Shown here piece after piece: positions 1-12,696 of a DNA stretch of 64,000 nucleotides. The stretch is from assembly GCF_029910535.1 (NCBI RefSeq), contig NZ_CP069362.1, positions 558,001 through 622,000 of the forward strand, written 5' to 3'. The position numbers and the translations under genes were made by a program. The first letter of the stretch is position 1. Every line of letters starts with the position of its first letter. The notes beneath the pieces were generated by a model, which was given only the letters and a program-made list of their open reading frames with translations, was not told where the DNA came from and did no database searches. This DNA is from Marinitoga aeolica. Its GTDB lineage: Bacteria > Thermotogota > Thermotogae > Petrotogales > Petrotogaceae.

Positions 1-1395
1 TGAAACTAATTCATTTACAGTATTTACTGTTTTATTTGATTGTTCTACAGCATGAGATATTATTTCAACGATTTTTATAATTGATTCATTTCCTTCTTTT
101 GCAGTATTAGATACATCTAAAGCTTCTTTTGATAAATTTTGAGCGCTTGTTGATATATTTTGAGCTGCTGCTGTAATTTCTTCAACTCCAGAATTTATTT
201 CTTCTACAGATGCAGCGGCTGAATATGAACTTTCACTTATTTTTTCTGTTTTTTCATTAATATCCTTCATTTGTGCAGACTGAATATCTGCATTTTTGTT
301 TATGTCAAACGACATTTTCTCCAAATCTTCTGATGAATGTTTTATTTCTTTTAAATAATTAACAAGATTTTTAGACATATAATTCAATGATTTTGAAATT
401 TCAGCAATTTCATCCTTTCCTTTAATTTCAAATTTTTGAGTTAAATCACCTTCACCAAATTTTTTCACTTTATCTGCTAATGTAATTAAAGGTTTAGCTA
501 TAGAATTTCCCAATAATATTGAAACAAACAAGGCAACTATAACAGCTAATAAAACAATTATATTAAAAAATTGTATTAATTTTTTTGAATTTTCTAACAA
601 TATATTTTCTGGAATAGATATGGCAACAGTCCAATTTAATGATTTTACAGGAGTATAAAACAACATTCTTTTTCCATCATTAGCAACAATATTACCGTAT
701 CCTTTTTCACCATTAAGCATTTTCTTAGACAATTCATCCATACCCTTAAATTTAGATTCCAAAATATTACTGCCAATATAATCTTTAATTGAATGAGCAA
801 TTATAATTCCTTGGGAATCCGTAATAAAGCTATAAATATCTTTTTCATTATCAGTAGTTAAAAAATCCAAAAATCTATTTACGGAAATTGTAGCACCAAT
901 TAATCCAATAGTATTATTATTTTCATCTTTAATAGAATGTGCAATAACAATAATAGATGAACCATCAGCTTTTGAAATTAAAACATCACTAATTGCTATA
1001 TTTTTTCCAGACATTATTTCCTGAAAATATTTTCTATCTTTAATATTTGTTTTTACATCTGAAGTTGTATATGCATTACCATTTTTATCTGCAATAAAAA
1101 GCATCGAAAAATCGTTCAAAACTTTCAAATCGTTTTTCAATACATTAATAGAATCATCAATATTCATACTTTTAAATAACTTTTTATTAGAAATTATTTC
1201 CATCTGATGAATTAATCCATCAAAAAAATTTTCAATTTGTTTTGATTGTTGTTCTAAAATTGAAAAAGAAGAATCTGAAATCATTGTTTTTAATGAAGAT
1301 CCTAAATAAAAATATAAAAAAATACCAACAAATAATCCTGCTAAAATAATGATAATTGAAAAAGTTAAAGTAATTTTTGTTTTAATAGATTTCAC
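1..1395 (-). CDS. Methyl-accepting chemotaxis protein (3' end outside window)
   Basis: Transmembrane chemoreceptor, cut by the window edge; 465 codons are visible. The start is GTG at 1395, placed by a strong ribosome site (GGAGGG) a few bases upstream. Read from the start: a hydrophobic segment at about residues 8-30, an extracytoplasmic sensor region with features of a double-Cache domain (about 35-265), a second hydrophobic segment, a HAMP linker (KPLITLADKV followed by GEGDLTQKF), and then the first heptads of the coiled-coil signalling domain, rich in Ala, Ser, Glu and Asn. The highly conserved hairpin tip that binds CheA/CheW lies beyond the window. Ligand unknown; Cache receptors commonly bind small organic compounds. 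It lies behind the rRNA terminator and so should have its own promoter. Family call is firm; ligand cannot be inferred. Confidence 0.9.
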   Translation of the reverse strand, partial: MKSIKTKITLTFSIIIILAGLFVGIFLYFYLGSSLKTMISDSSFSILEQQSKQIENFFDGLIHQMEIISNKKLFKSMNIDDSINVLKNDLKVLNDFSMLFIADKNGNAYTTSDVKTNIKDRKYFQEIMSGKNIAISDVLISKADGSSIIVIAHSIKDENNNTIGLIGATISVNRFLDFLTTDNEKDIYSFITDSQGIIIAHSIKDYIGSNILESKFKGMDELSKKMLNGEKGYGNIVANDGKRMLFYTPVKSLNWTVAISIPENILLENSKKLIQFFNIIVLLAVIVALFVSILLGNSIAKPLITLADKVKKFGEGDLTQKFEIKGKDEIAEISKSLNYMSKNLVNYLKEIKHSSEDLEKMSFDINKNADIQSAQMKDINEKTEKISESSYSAAASVEEINSGVEEITAAAQNISTSAQNLSKEALDVSNTAKEGNESIIKIVEIISHAVEQSNKTVNTVNELVS

Positions 1396-1546
1396 TATAT
1401 CCCTCCTTAGCAAACTATATTATATAATGCATTGTTTATTTTATTATACCATATGTTATATAAATATATACAACATAATAGTAACAATGTTAAAAATTAT
1501 AACATTTATTAAGTTAATTTTTCAAAAATAAAGTAATAAATAAAAA

Positions 1547-1567
1547 CCCCTGTCATAGAGACAGGGG
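1547..1567 (-). terminator. Rho-independent terminator of the rRNA operon
   Basis: A perfect 8-bp stem (CCCCTGTC / GACAGGGG) with a 5-base loop is followed on the minus strand by a T-rich tract. It sits 12 bases beyond the 5S gene and closes the rRNA operon before the chemoreceptor gene. Confidence 0.9.
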
Positions 1568-1578
1568 AAAAATAAAAA

Positions 1579-1693
1579 GAGGGGCGCTACCTACTCTCGC
1601 ATGGATTGCCCATACTACCATCGGCCCAGATATGCTTAACGGTCGGGTTCGGCATGGATCCGCGTGTTTCCATATCTGGTATCTGCACCCCTC
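1579..1693 (-). rRNA. rrf: 5S ribosomal RNA
   Basis: About 115 bases. The two ends pair as the helix I of 5S RNA (AGGGGTGC with GCGCCCCT), and the conserved loop region with CCGAACC is present in the minus-strand reading. Ends are estimated from the terminal helix. It lies between 23S and the operon terminator. Confidence 0.93.
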
Positions 1694-1697
1694 AATA

Positions 1698-1725
1698 CTC
1701 ATTCACATGTGCATAGTTACTTAAT

Positions 1726-1735
<10 letters not shown>
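1698..1735 (-). repeat. 3' arm of the 23S rRNA processing stem
   Basis: This stretch is the inverted, imperfect complement of 4635-4671. Together they enclose the whole 23S gene and would form a long stem of about 37 bp with a few mismatches in the precursor. Such stems are the substrates of RNase III in bacterial rRNA maturation (known for the class; cleavage sites not determined here). Confidence 0.8.
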
Positions 1736-4634
<2,899 letters not shown>

Positions 4635-4642
<8 letters not shown>

Positions 4643-4671
4643 TTATCTTTCACTATGCACTTGTCAATGAG
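4635..4671 (-). repeat. 5' arm of the 23S rRNA processing stem
   Basis: Inverted complement of 1698-1735 with few mismatches. It begins right after the tRNA-Ala 3' end and runs into the 5' end of 23S, so the tRNA and 23S precursors are separated by this stem. Confidence 0.8.
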
Positions 4672-4672
4672 C

Positions 4673-4748
4673 TGGTGGAGTAGAGGGGACTTGAACCCCT
4701 AACCTTCTGCGTGCAAGGCAGACGCTCTCCCAGTTGAGCTACTACCCC
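4673..4748 (-). tRNA. tRNA-Ala (anticodon TGC)
   Basis: A 76-base tRNA in the 16S-23S spacer. The acceptor stem is GGGGTAG with CTACTCC, followed by an A discriminator and an encoded CCA. The D-arm region (AGCTCAACTGGGAGAGC), anticodon loop with TGC and T-arm (GGTTCAAGTCC) are all readable. It is the only tRNA in the spacer; many bacteria carry tRNA-Ile and tRNA-Ala together here. Confidence 0.96.
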
Positions 4749-4758
4749 TACTCCTTCA

Positions 4759-4776
4759 CTACTGAACAGAGACACC
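4759..4776 (-). repeat. 3' arm of the 16S rRNA processing stem
   Basis: Contains, in + reading, TGAACAGAGACACCCA, whose exact complement occurs on the other side of 16S at about 6379-6394. The pair can form a perfect 16-bp stem enclosing the 16S precursor, the normal kind of RNase III substrate. Confidence 0.85.
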
Positions 4777-4791
4777 CATTTTTTTCTCCTT

Positions 4792-6337
<1,546 letters not shown>

Positions 6338-6378
6338 ATTTCGAGTTCGATCTTAACTCTCACTTTTTTACTTCCGCT

Positions 6379-6394
6379 GGGTGTCTCTGTTCAC
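6379..6394 (-). repeat. 5' arm of the 16S rRNA processing stem
   Basis: TGGGTGTCTCTGTTCA in + reading, the perfect complement of the sequence just beyond the 16S 3' end near 4760-4775. It lies in the rRNA leader, between the promoter and mature 16S. Confidence 0.85.
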
Positions 6395-6463
6395 TTGTCA
6401 AGGAGCTTCTTCTTTTCCTCTTCTTTTTCTCTCGCAGACCTCTTCGTCCGCGTCCGAGTATAT

Positions 6464-6492
6464 ATATTACCACCTTTCTTCCATTTTGTCAA
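6464..6492 (-). promoter_or_regulatory. rRNA operon promoter
   Basis: On the minus strand there is a perfect -35 TTGACA (6487-6492), a 17-bp spacer and a -10 TAATAT (6464-6469). The start point would fall near 6455, next to an unusually G+C-rich stretch (ACTCGGACGCGGACG), which is the discriminator type associated with growth-rate control of stable RNA promoters. This is the best consensus promoter in the window. Confidence 0.85.
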
Positions 6493-6686
6493 CTTACAAT
6501 ACTGTTAATTTCGTTAAACCTACGTGAATTCATTTGAAAACCATATATATTGTTGGTTTTAACTCTTTATTTTTTATGCAATTAATGTTTTTTTAATTAC
6601 TTCAAACTTTTATTCTATATCATTAACATATATATGATAGAATAATTTATAAGAAAATCTCAAAGAACAAATATGGAGGTGTTTTA
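6493..6686. other. Intergenic region between the rRNA promoter and rseP
   Basis: A+T-rich spacer separating the minus-strand rRNA promoter from the plus-strand rseP gene. It contains an imperfect inverted repeat around 6611-6642 and a TTAACA at 6623-6628 that could be a -35 for rseP, but I could not identify a convincing -10. No gene or RNA is seen. The leader stretch on the other side (6338-6463) is transcribed rRNA leader. Confidence 0.5.
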
Positions 6687-8201
6687 ATGCTAACACTTTT
6701 TTGGTTTATGGTTGTTATAACAATCGTTGTATTTTTTCATGAATTAGGTCATTTTCTTTTTGCAAAATTATTTAAAACCAAAGTAGAAGAATTTTCTATT
6801 GGCATGGGTCCAAAATTATTTTCATATAAAGGAAAGGAAACAGAGTTTCGTTTTAATCTTATTCCGATAGGTGGATATGTTAGAATTGCAGGCGAAGAAC
6901 CAGAAAACGCAGAAGGACTATCTGATAACCCTGAACTTTTTTATAATAAAAAACCATGGCAAAAATTCTTGATCGCCTTTGCTGGACCATTATTTTCTAT
7001 AATATTAGGATATATTGTTTTATCAATTTCTGGGTTATTATATGGATTCCCTGAAGTTAAAATAGAAAAAGTTATAAAAGATTCACCTGCTTATTATGCT
7101 GGCATAAAACCTGGAGATGTTATTAAAAAGGTCGATGGGCACATTGTTTTTGATAGTTCAATTTTAAGCTTAGCTATTAAAGAGGGAAAAGAATTAAATT
7201 TAGAAATTATTAGAAATGGAAATCCCATTAATTTAAACATTAAACCGGGCTTTTTCGATCCTGAATATACTATAATATTTAAAAGTGATGAAGATATAAA
7301 TATTGATTCCTATAATATAAAATCATTCAATATGAATCCTCCAGAAAAAATTCAAGAAATTTTGCCTAATCTTGAAAAGGGAGATAAATTAATTATTGAA
7401 TTAGAAAATGGAAAAATTTTAAAAGGAAAAATTGAGGGATACTCAATATCTCCACAAAGATATGCCATAGGTGTTTATTTTGCAACTTTTTCAAATGTTA
7501 TAAATAAAGATATTTCTCCTTTTAAAAAAGAAGATAAAATTATCGCCATAAATGGCAAAAAGATAAGTAATGGTCTCGATTTAATAGATTTGTTATCTTC
7601 AATTTCTATGTCTCCAGATGATAATCTGATTACAATATCTAATAATAAAATCACTGAAGTTAAAAAAAGCATAAATTCCGAAACATTAAATATTATAACT
7701 TTAAGAAATGGCAAAAAAGCGGAAATTCAGCTAAGCAAATCTAAATTTCTATCTATTTTACAGGAACCATTAATCTTAAAGTTTGCTTTTGATAAGTGGA
7801 GACCAAAAGGATTAGAAGTCATATCTGTTTCTTTTCAATGGGCAAACACCTTGTTAAGAGCTATGGTGGATGTTATTGGTCAATTATTCACAGGAAAAGT
7901 TAAAACCACAGATGTTATGGGACCTGTTGGTATTGCAGGTGCAGTTGGTCAAGCCGCAAAAGCTGGCCCAGAAGCTTTAATTTCTTTAATAGCTTTAATC
8001 ACACTAAATTTAGGTATTGTCAATTTATTACCTATTCCTGCTTTAGATGGTGGAAGAATTGTGTTTTCAATTTATGAAATGATTACTGGAAAAAGAACAA
8101 ATCCTAAAATTGAAGCTACTATTCATACTATAGGGTTCCTCATACTTATGGGACTTTTCGTATATTTTACATATAATGATATTTTGAGATTTTTCAAATA
8201 A
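6687..8201 (+). CDS. rseP: Site-2 intramembrane metalloprotease RseP
   Basis: Membrane zinc protease of the S2P family that cleaves substrates within the membrane, typically membrane-bound anti-sigma factors and leftover signal peptides. The zinc motif HELGH is at residues 18-22 in the first membrane segment; the second metal-site motif (NLLPIPALDGGR) is near residue 446, followed by a last membrane segment. Between them are two PDZ-like modules (one around SPAYYAGIKPGDVI, the other around KKEDKIIAINGKKI), as in proteobacterial RseP. 504 residues. Start ATG is supported by GGAGGTG. It is followed 19 bases later by ispG, a common bacterial pairing. No anti-sigma factor gene is adjacent, so the substrate is unknown. 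Confidence 0.94.
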   Translation: MLTLFWFMVVITIVVFFHELGHFLFAKLFKTKVEEFSIGMGPKLFSYKGKETEFRFNLIPIGGYVRIAGEEPENAEGLSDNPELFYNKKPWQKFLIAFAGPLFSIILGYIVLSISGLLYGFPEVKIEKVIKDSPAYYAGIKPGDVIKKVDGHIVFDSSILSLAIKEGKELNLEIIRNGNPINLNIKPGFFDPEYTIIFKSDEDINIDSYNIKSFNMNPPEKIQEILPNLEKGDKLIIELENGKILKGKIEGYSISPQRYAIGVYFATFSNVINKDISPFKKEDKIIAINGKKISNGLDLIDLLSSISMSPDDNLITISNNKITEVKKSINSETLNIITLRNGKKAEIQLSKSKFLSILQEPLILKFAFDKWRPKGLEVISVSFQWANTLLRAMVDVIGQLFTGKVKTTDVMGPVGIAGAVGQAAKAGPEALISLIALITLNLGIVNLLPIPALDGGRIVFSIYEMITGKRTNPKIEATIHTIGFLILMGLFVYFTYNDILRFFK

Positions 8202-8220
8202 TTATACTGGAGGTAATTTT

Positions 8221-9270
8221 ATGTTTTCAAAAAATACTGTGTACATTAAAAATATTCCTATTGGAGGAAATAATCCTATTATTATTCAAAGCATGACAAA
8301 TACAGATACACTTGATACAGAAAAGACCATAAAACAAATTATAAATCTTTCAAACGCAGGAGCAGAGGTAGTTAGAGTTTCTGTAAGAACATTAGAAGAT
8401 ATACCTTCATTTAAAAAGATATGTGAAAATTCTACAGTACCGATAGTTGCTGATATTCATTTTGATTATAGAGTCGCAATAGAATCTATAAAAGCCGGAG
8501 CTGCAAAAGTTAGAATTAATCCGGGAAATATAGGTGAATCTTGGAAAGTAAAAGAAGTGGTTAAAATAGCAAAAGAATATAAAATACCTATAAGAGTCGG
8601 TGCAAACTCAGGATCAATAAAAAAAGAATATGAAAATAGTAATATGCCAAGGTATCAAGCTTTAGCAGAAAGCGCCTTACAGGAAGTTAAATTAATGGAA
8701 AATGCTGGTTTTCAAGATATTGTTATTTCAATCAAATCTACCGATGCAAAAGAAAACTTTCTTGCTAATAAATATATTTCAGAAAAAGTTCCATATCCTT
8801 TACATATAGGGATAACTGAAGCAGGAGTATATGAAGATGCTTTGGTTTTATCTTCTGCAGGATTAGGCGCCTTGTTGTTAAATAACATTGGCGATACTAT
8901 AAGAATATCAATTGCAGGAGATCCTATTCAAGAAGTATTAGTGGCAAAAAAATTATTAACTTTATTAGGGTTCAAAAAAGGCCCAAGAATTATAGCCTGC
9001 CCTACATGTGCAAGAACTGAAATAAAAGTCGAAGAATTAGCTACAAAAGTAAAAGAATGGACCAAAGACATAGAGAAAGATTTAAATATTGCCGTAATGG
9101 GATGTGTTGTTAATGGCCCCGGAGAGGCAAAGCATGCAGATATAGGAATAGCAGGCACTAAAACAGGTGGTGCAATTTTTATTAACGGTGAAATTGTAGA
9201 AACAGTTTCTGAAAATATGTTAGAAAATACTTTTAAAAAATACATTGAGAATTTAATAGAGAAAAAATAA
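8221..9270 (+). CDS. ispG: 4-hydroxy-3-methylbut-2-enyl diphosphate synthase IspG
   Basis: Converts MEcPP to HMBPP, the penultimate step of the non-mevalonate isoprenoid pathway, using a [4Fe-4S] cluster. The cluster cysteines are in ACPTCART (about residues 260 and 263) and MGCVVNGPGE (about 295). The N-terminal TIM barrel begins with the conserved IIIQSMTNTDT. 349 residues is the normal bacterial length. Ribosome site GGAGG precedes the ATG. It forms an operon with rseP; ispE lies at the far end of the window. The pathway feeds undecaprenyl phosphate, which the 34-37 kb cluster probably handles. Confidence 0.96.
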   Translation: MFSKNTVYIKNIPIGGNNPIIIQSMTNTDTLDTEKTIKQIINLSNAGAEVVRVSVRTLEDIPSFKKICENSTVPIVADIHFDYRVAIESIKAGAAKVRINPGNIGESWKVKEVVKIAKEYKIPIRVGANSGSIKKEYENSNMPRYQALAESALQEVKLMENAGFQDIVISIKSTDAKENFLANKYISEKVPYPLHIGITEAGVYEDALVLSSAGLGALLLNNIGDTIRISIAGDPIQEVLVAKKLLTLLGFKKGPRIIACPTCARTEIKVEELATKVKEWTKDIEKDLNIAVMGCVVNGPGEAKHADIGIAGTKTGGAIFINGEIVETVSENMLENTFKKYIENLIEKK

Positions 9271-9303
9271 AAACAGCTGAAAAGTTTACCTTTTCAGCTG
9301 TTT
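9271..9303. terminator. Bidirectional terminator between ispG and the exonuclease gene
   Basis: Perfect 14-bp stem (AAACAGCTGAAAAG and its complement) with a 5-base loop. A-rich and T-rich flanks let it work for ispG on the plus strand and for the converging exonuclease gene, whose stop codon lies inside it. Confidence 0.9.
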
Positions 9304-9845
9304 AATATTATATTTCTCATTTTAACAAATGCTTCTGTTGTAATTATCACATCACCTTCTGCAGAGTGACGACTTACTTGTTTACTAATATTCAATCTTG
9401 AAGCAATCGCATCAAGATTATGCTTCCTTTCTTTTTTAAAAATCTTTCTTGACATCATTATCGTATCTATAGTTTTATTACTCAAATTATTATATCCTAC
9501 TAATTCTAATTCTCTATTCAAAAATTTCATATCAAACCCTACATTTTGAATTACCAATATCTTATTATATATAAAATTCAAAAAGTTATCTGCTATTTCA
9601 AAAAATCGAGGAGCACCTATTACATGAAAATCCGATATCCCTGTCATTTTTGTAATAAAATAAGGTATAGATCTTTCAGGATTAATATATGTAACAAACT
9701 TATCTTTAACAAAATAATTACTTTCTTCAGTTATAATATTATAAACAGCTATTTCTATTATTCTATCACCATTTTGTGGATTAAGACCTGTAGTTTCTGT
9801 ATCCAAAATACAAAATTCATTATTATTTTTCAACAAATTTAGCAT
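9294..9845 (-). CDS. DEDD-family 3'-5' exonuclease (DNA polymerase III epsilon-like)
   Basis: A stand-alone exonuclease of the DnaQ/PolC-exonuclease type, about 183 residues. Exo I is FCILDTETTGLN (Asp and Glu near 15 and 17); a central FDMKFLNREL and a late SRHSAEGDV supply the remaining acidic and His positions of a DEDDh site. There are two adjacent ATG codons; I chose the second (9845) because the ribosome site AGGTGAT is better spaced from it. It follows the cupin gene by a few bases, with the ribosome site overlapping the cupin stop, so the two are probably cotranscribed. It could serve proofreading or repair; the sequence does not say which. Confidence 0.85.
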   Translation of the reverse strand: MLNLLKNNNEFCILDTETTGLNPQNGDRIIEIAVYNIITEESNYFVKDKFVTYINPERSIPYFITKMTGISDFHVIGAPRFFEIADNFLNFIYNKILVIQNVGFDMKFLNRELELVGYNNLSNKTIDTIMMSRKIFKKERKHNLDAIASRLNISKQVSRHSAEGDVIITTEAFVKMRNIILNS

Positions 9846-9853
9846 CATATCAC

Positions 9854-10165
9854 CTATTCAAATATTTTTATAACTAAAACATTAAATTTATCTTCCGAAT
9901 TATTTTTTAACCCATGTTCAAGATTTTTATCGCAAAAAATCATATCATTTTCATTTACAGAAATATCATTGTTTTCAAATTCAACTATACCCTTTCCTTT
10001 TGAAACAAAAAATATAGTATCAAAAGGAACAGCGTGTTTATTTACTTTTTCACCAGGTTCTAAACTTATTAAAACTAATTCTATTTTTTTTGATGTAAAT
10101 ATTTTTCTACCATCAAAATTAATACCAGGAATTTTATTCAGAGAATCATATTTTACTAATTCCAT
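9854..10165 (-). CDS. Small cupin-domain protein
   Basis: A single-domain cupin of about 103 residues. The first cupin motif is around PGEKVNKHAVPFDTIFFVSKGKG and the second around NENDMIFCDKNLEHGLKN. Histidines near both motifs could bind metal, but the set is incomplete compared with classical cupins. I place the start at ATG 10165, right after AAAGGAGTG; a longer frame from TTG 10192 would overlap the polB promoter and lacks a ribosome site. Function is not predictable from sequence; many such proteins bind small molecules. Likely cotranscribed with the exonuclease gene. Confidence 0.75.
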   Translation of the reverse strand: MELVKYDSLNKIPGINFDGRKIFTSKKIELVLISLEPGEKVNKHAVPFDTIFFVSKGKGIVEFENNDISVNENDMIFCDKNLEHGLKNNSEDKFNVLVIKIFE

Positions 10166-10186
10166 TTTTTCACTCCTTTTTAAATT

Positions 10187-10214
10187 TGACAATTTATATA
10201 TAAACTATATTATA
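10187..10214 (+). promoter_or_regulatory. Promoter of the family B polymerase gene
   Basis: Perfect -35 TTGACA at 10187-10192, 16-bp spacer, -10 TATTAT at 10209-10214, with the polymerase ribosome site and ATG about 20 bases downstream. Confidence 0.7.
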
Positions 10215-10233
10215 TCATAATGGAGATGAAGTT

Positions 10234-12696
10234 ATGATAACATCAATTTGGCAAGATCCTTCAACAAAGATTTTCTATTTTAAAGAAAATATAAATTCAG
10301 ATATAAAACAACAAAAAAGGTATTTTAATCTAATATTTGAGCATACTGAAATAAACAAAGTGCAAAAGATTCTGTCAAAGTACAGAATAAATAATTATGT
10401 TGATATAGATTTTGATTGGAAAGATATATATGGAAAAAAGTTAATAAACACTACACTTGATATAAATTATAATATTTTTAGAAAAATTATTGATGAAATG
10501 GAAAGAAACAATGTTTATGTGTATGGAAAAAATATAATGAACATATTTAACAGCCCCATTTCCGAAAAACCAGAAGATAAAAAAATATGGTTTTTAGATA
10601 TTGAAGTGAATAGTGAAGATATTAAAAATTATACAGGAAATATTACTTCTATCACATATTATGATACATATAAAAAAAATGAATATATACTCGTTGTTTA
10701 TGACAAAAAAATTAAATCCAACAGAAACATCATAAAATTCAAATCGGAAAAAGAAATGTTGATCTATTTCAACAAATTAATCTTTACTGAAAAACCGGAT
10801 ATTATAACTGGTTGGTTTTCAAATGGCTTTGATATACCTTATATTATAAGTAGAGCTAATTATTACAATATAAATCTAACTGCAATTCCTGGTTTAAGAC
10901 ATAATTCTTTTCAAAGAGATGGGAAATATTATAATTCTATTCCCGGTGTAAATTTAATTGATTTTCTGGAAATGTATAGAAGATATGTACTGGATAAACC
11001 AGCCTCATATAAACTGGATATTGTAGCCAAACATCATAATATAGAAGGAAAAACAGAAATAAAAGGATATAATTATTATAAAAGCGATATAAATAAGTTT
11101 ATTGAATATGCAGGCAGAGATGTTGAAATTCTGGTTGAGCTTGAAAATAAATTAAAACTCATAGGTTTAATCTGTTCTTTGCAGGCATTAATTAGAGTTC
11201 CTTTTCCTATTCTTTTTGGAACCTCAAATTCTATAGAACATTATATTCAACAATTTATTTTAAAGGACAAAATAACGTTTAGATTTTATGAAAGAGAAAA
11301 TACCGGTATTCATGTAAGTGGTGCCATTGTTTTAACTCCACCCAATAAAACATATGATAATGTTATAGTCCTGGATTTCACTTCACTTTACCCAAATATA
11401 ATTGCTACTTTTAATATTTCTCCAGAAACACTTATATATAATATCAATTATAATAAAAAACATATAGATCTCGGGAAAATATTGCCAGAAGAGGAAAACG
11501 ATAAATATCTTCCTATAAAATTCACATTAGAAAAAACTGGAATATTATCATCTTTAGTAAAACATTTGTTGAAAGAACGTTTATATTATAAAAACCTAAA
11601 AAAAGAAACTGATCCCAATAATCCTGATTATACAATTTATGACATAAAACAATATAATTATAAAATTCTTTTAAATTCAATGTATGGTGTTCTTGGTACA
11701 AATAATTTTGCTTTACATGATATTAGAATTTCTCTTGCTATATTAGCCGCTGCAAGATCTGCTTTAAGATATGTAAATAATACATTGAATAATCATCTCT
11801 TTGAAAACATAAAAATAAATAACCGCAATATAACTTTCAAAACTCATGTATTATATTCAGATACGGATAGTTCTTTTAATTATATTGAATGTAGCGAAAA
11901 TTTATCAAAAAAAGATATAATAGAAATCGGAAATTATTTAGCAGATTTTATTAACAAAAAACTTCCAGAAGAATTTATCCCTAAATTTACAGAAGAAAAA
12001 ATAGAATGCACATTAAATATAGAAGTAGATAAGATATATAAGAGAGTGCGTTTTTTTGGCATTAAAAAAAGATATTTTGGTTATGATTTTGATGGCAAAA
12101 TCATAACTCATGGTGTTGAAATAGTAAGAAAAGACACTCCGGAATCCATAAAAGAGATATTAACCACTTTATTTTTAAAAGCACTAAATAATGAATTAAC
12201 TATAGAAGATATTATTAGTCAATATAACAAAATAAAACAATATAATATTGAAGAAATTGCATTAATTAAAAGCATTAGAAGAAAGGATTTCACAAAATAT
12301 AAAACATTACCCAATCATATTAAATCCGCCATATTTATGGAAAGTGTATATAATTTCAAATATGCCTATGATGATAGATTATTGTATTACTATATTAAAT
12401 ATTATAATTATAAGCATTTTGAAAAGATTAAAAATATTTTTAACAAAATGCCCGAACATAATGTCTATTATATTTCTGCAAGTATTGAAAGAGAACATCT
12501 TGAAGAATTTAAAAAATTATTATATAATGATTTTGAAATTGACTATTACACTCTTTTCCAAAAACAAGTATTATCTTCTTTGAAGCAATTCTCTGAATAT
12601 AGAAATTTAATAGAAAAAGCTAATTTAAAAATTAAATTATTAGAAGGTTTTCCTTTAAAAGCAGAACAATTAAAATTATTTAGGGAGGAGACATAA
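10234..12696 (+). CDS. Family B DNA polymerase with proofreading domain
   Basis: An 820-residue DNA polymerase of family B (archaeal PolB / bacterial Pol II superfamily). The exonuclease domain is intact: Exo I FLDIEV (D122, E124), Exo II around GWFSNGFDIPYI, Exo III YAGRDVEIL. The polymerase domain has motif A DFTSLYPNI (near 380), motif B LNSMYGVLGT, and motif C YSDTDSS (near 541), plus KKRYFGY in the KxY region. Both activities should therefore be functional. Thermotogota replicate with a PolC-type enzyme and normally carry Pol I, so this is an extra polymerase, perhaps for repair or translesion synthesis (inference). Its own consensus promoter precedes it and the downstream aminopeptidase is translationally coupled. 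No phage genes surround it. Confidence 0.92.
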   Translation: MITSIWQDPSTKIFYFKENINSDIKQQKRYFNLIFEHTEINKVQKILSKYRINNYVDIDFDWKDIYGKKLINTTLDINYNIFRKIIDEMERNNVYVYGKNIMNIFNSPISEKPEDKKIWFLDIEVNSEDIKNYTGNITSITYYDTYKKNEYILVVYDKKIKSNRNIIKFKSEKEMLIYFNKLIFTEKPDIITGWFSNGFDIPYIISRANYYNINLTAIPGLRHNSFQRDGKYYNSIPGVNLIDFLEMYRRYVLDKPASYKLDIVAKHHNIEGKTEIKGYNYYKSDINKFIEYAGRDVEILVELENKLKLIGLICSLQALIRVPFPILFGTSNSIEHYIQQFILKDKITFRFYERENTGIHVSGAIVLTPPNKTYDNVIVLDFTSLYPNIIATFNISPETLIYNINYNKKHIDLGKILPEEENDKYLPIKFTLEKTGILSSLVKHLLKERLYYKNLKKETDPNNPDYTIYDIKQYNYKILLNSMYGVLGTNNFALHDIRISLAILAAARSALRYVNNTLNNHLFENIKINNRNITFKTHVLYSDTDSSFNYIECSENLSKKDIIEIGNYLADFINKKLPEEFIPKFTEEKIECTLNIEVDKIYKRVRFFGIKKRYFGYDFDGKIITHGVEIVRKDTPESIKEILTTLFLKALNNELTIEDIISQYNKIKQYNIEEIALIKSIRRKDFTKYKTLPNHIKSAIFMESVYNFKYAYDDRLLYYYIKYYNYKHFEKIKNIFNKMPEHNVYYISASIEREHLEEFKKLLYNDFEIDYYTLFQKQVLSSLKQFSEYRNLIEKANLKIKLLEGFPLKAEQLKLFREET

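Noticed and set aside
10234-12696. Phage-encoded polymerase in a prophage
   Set aside because: Neighbours are housekeeping genes and no integrase, capsid or terminase gene is in the window.
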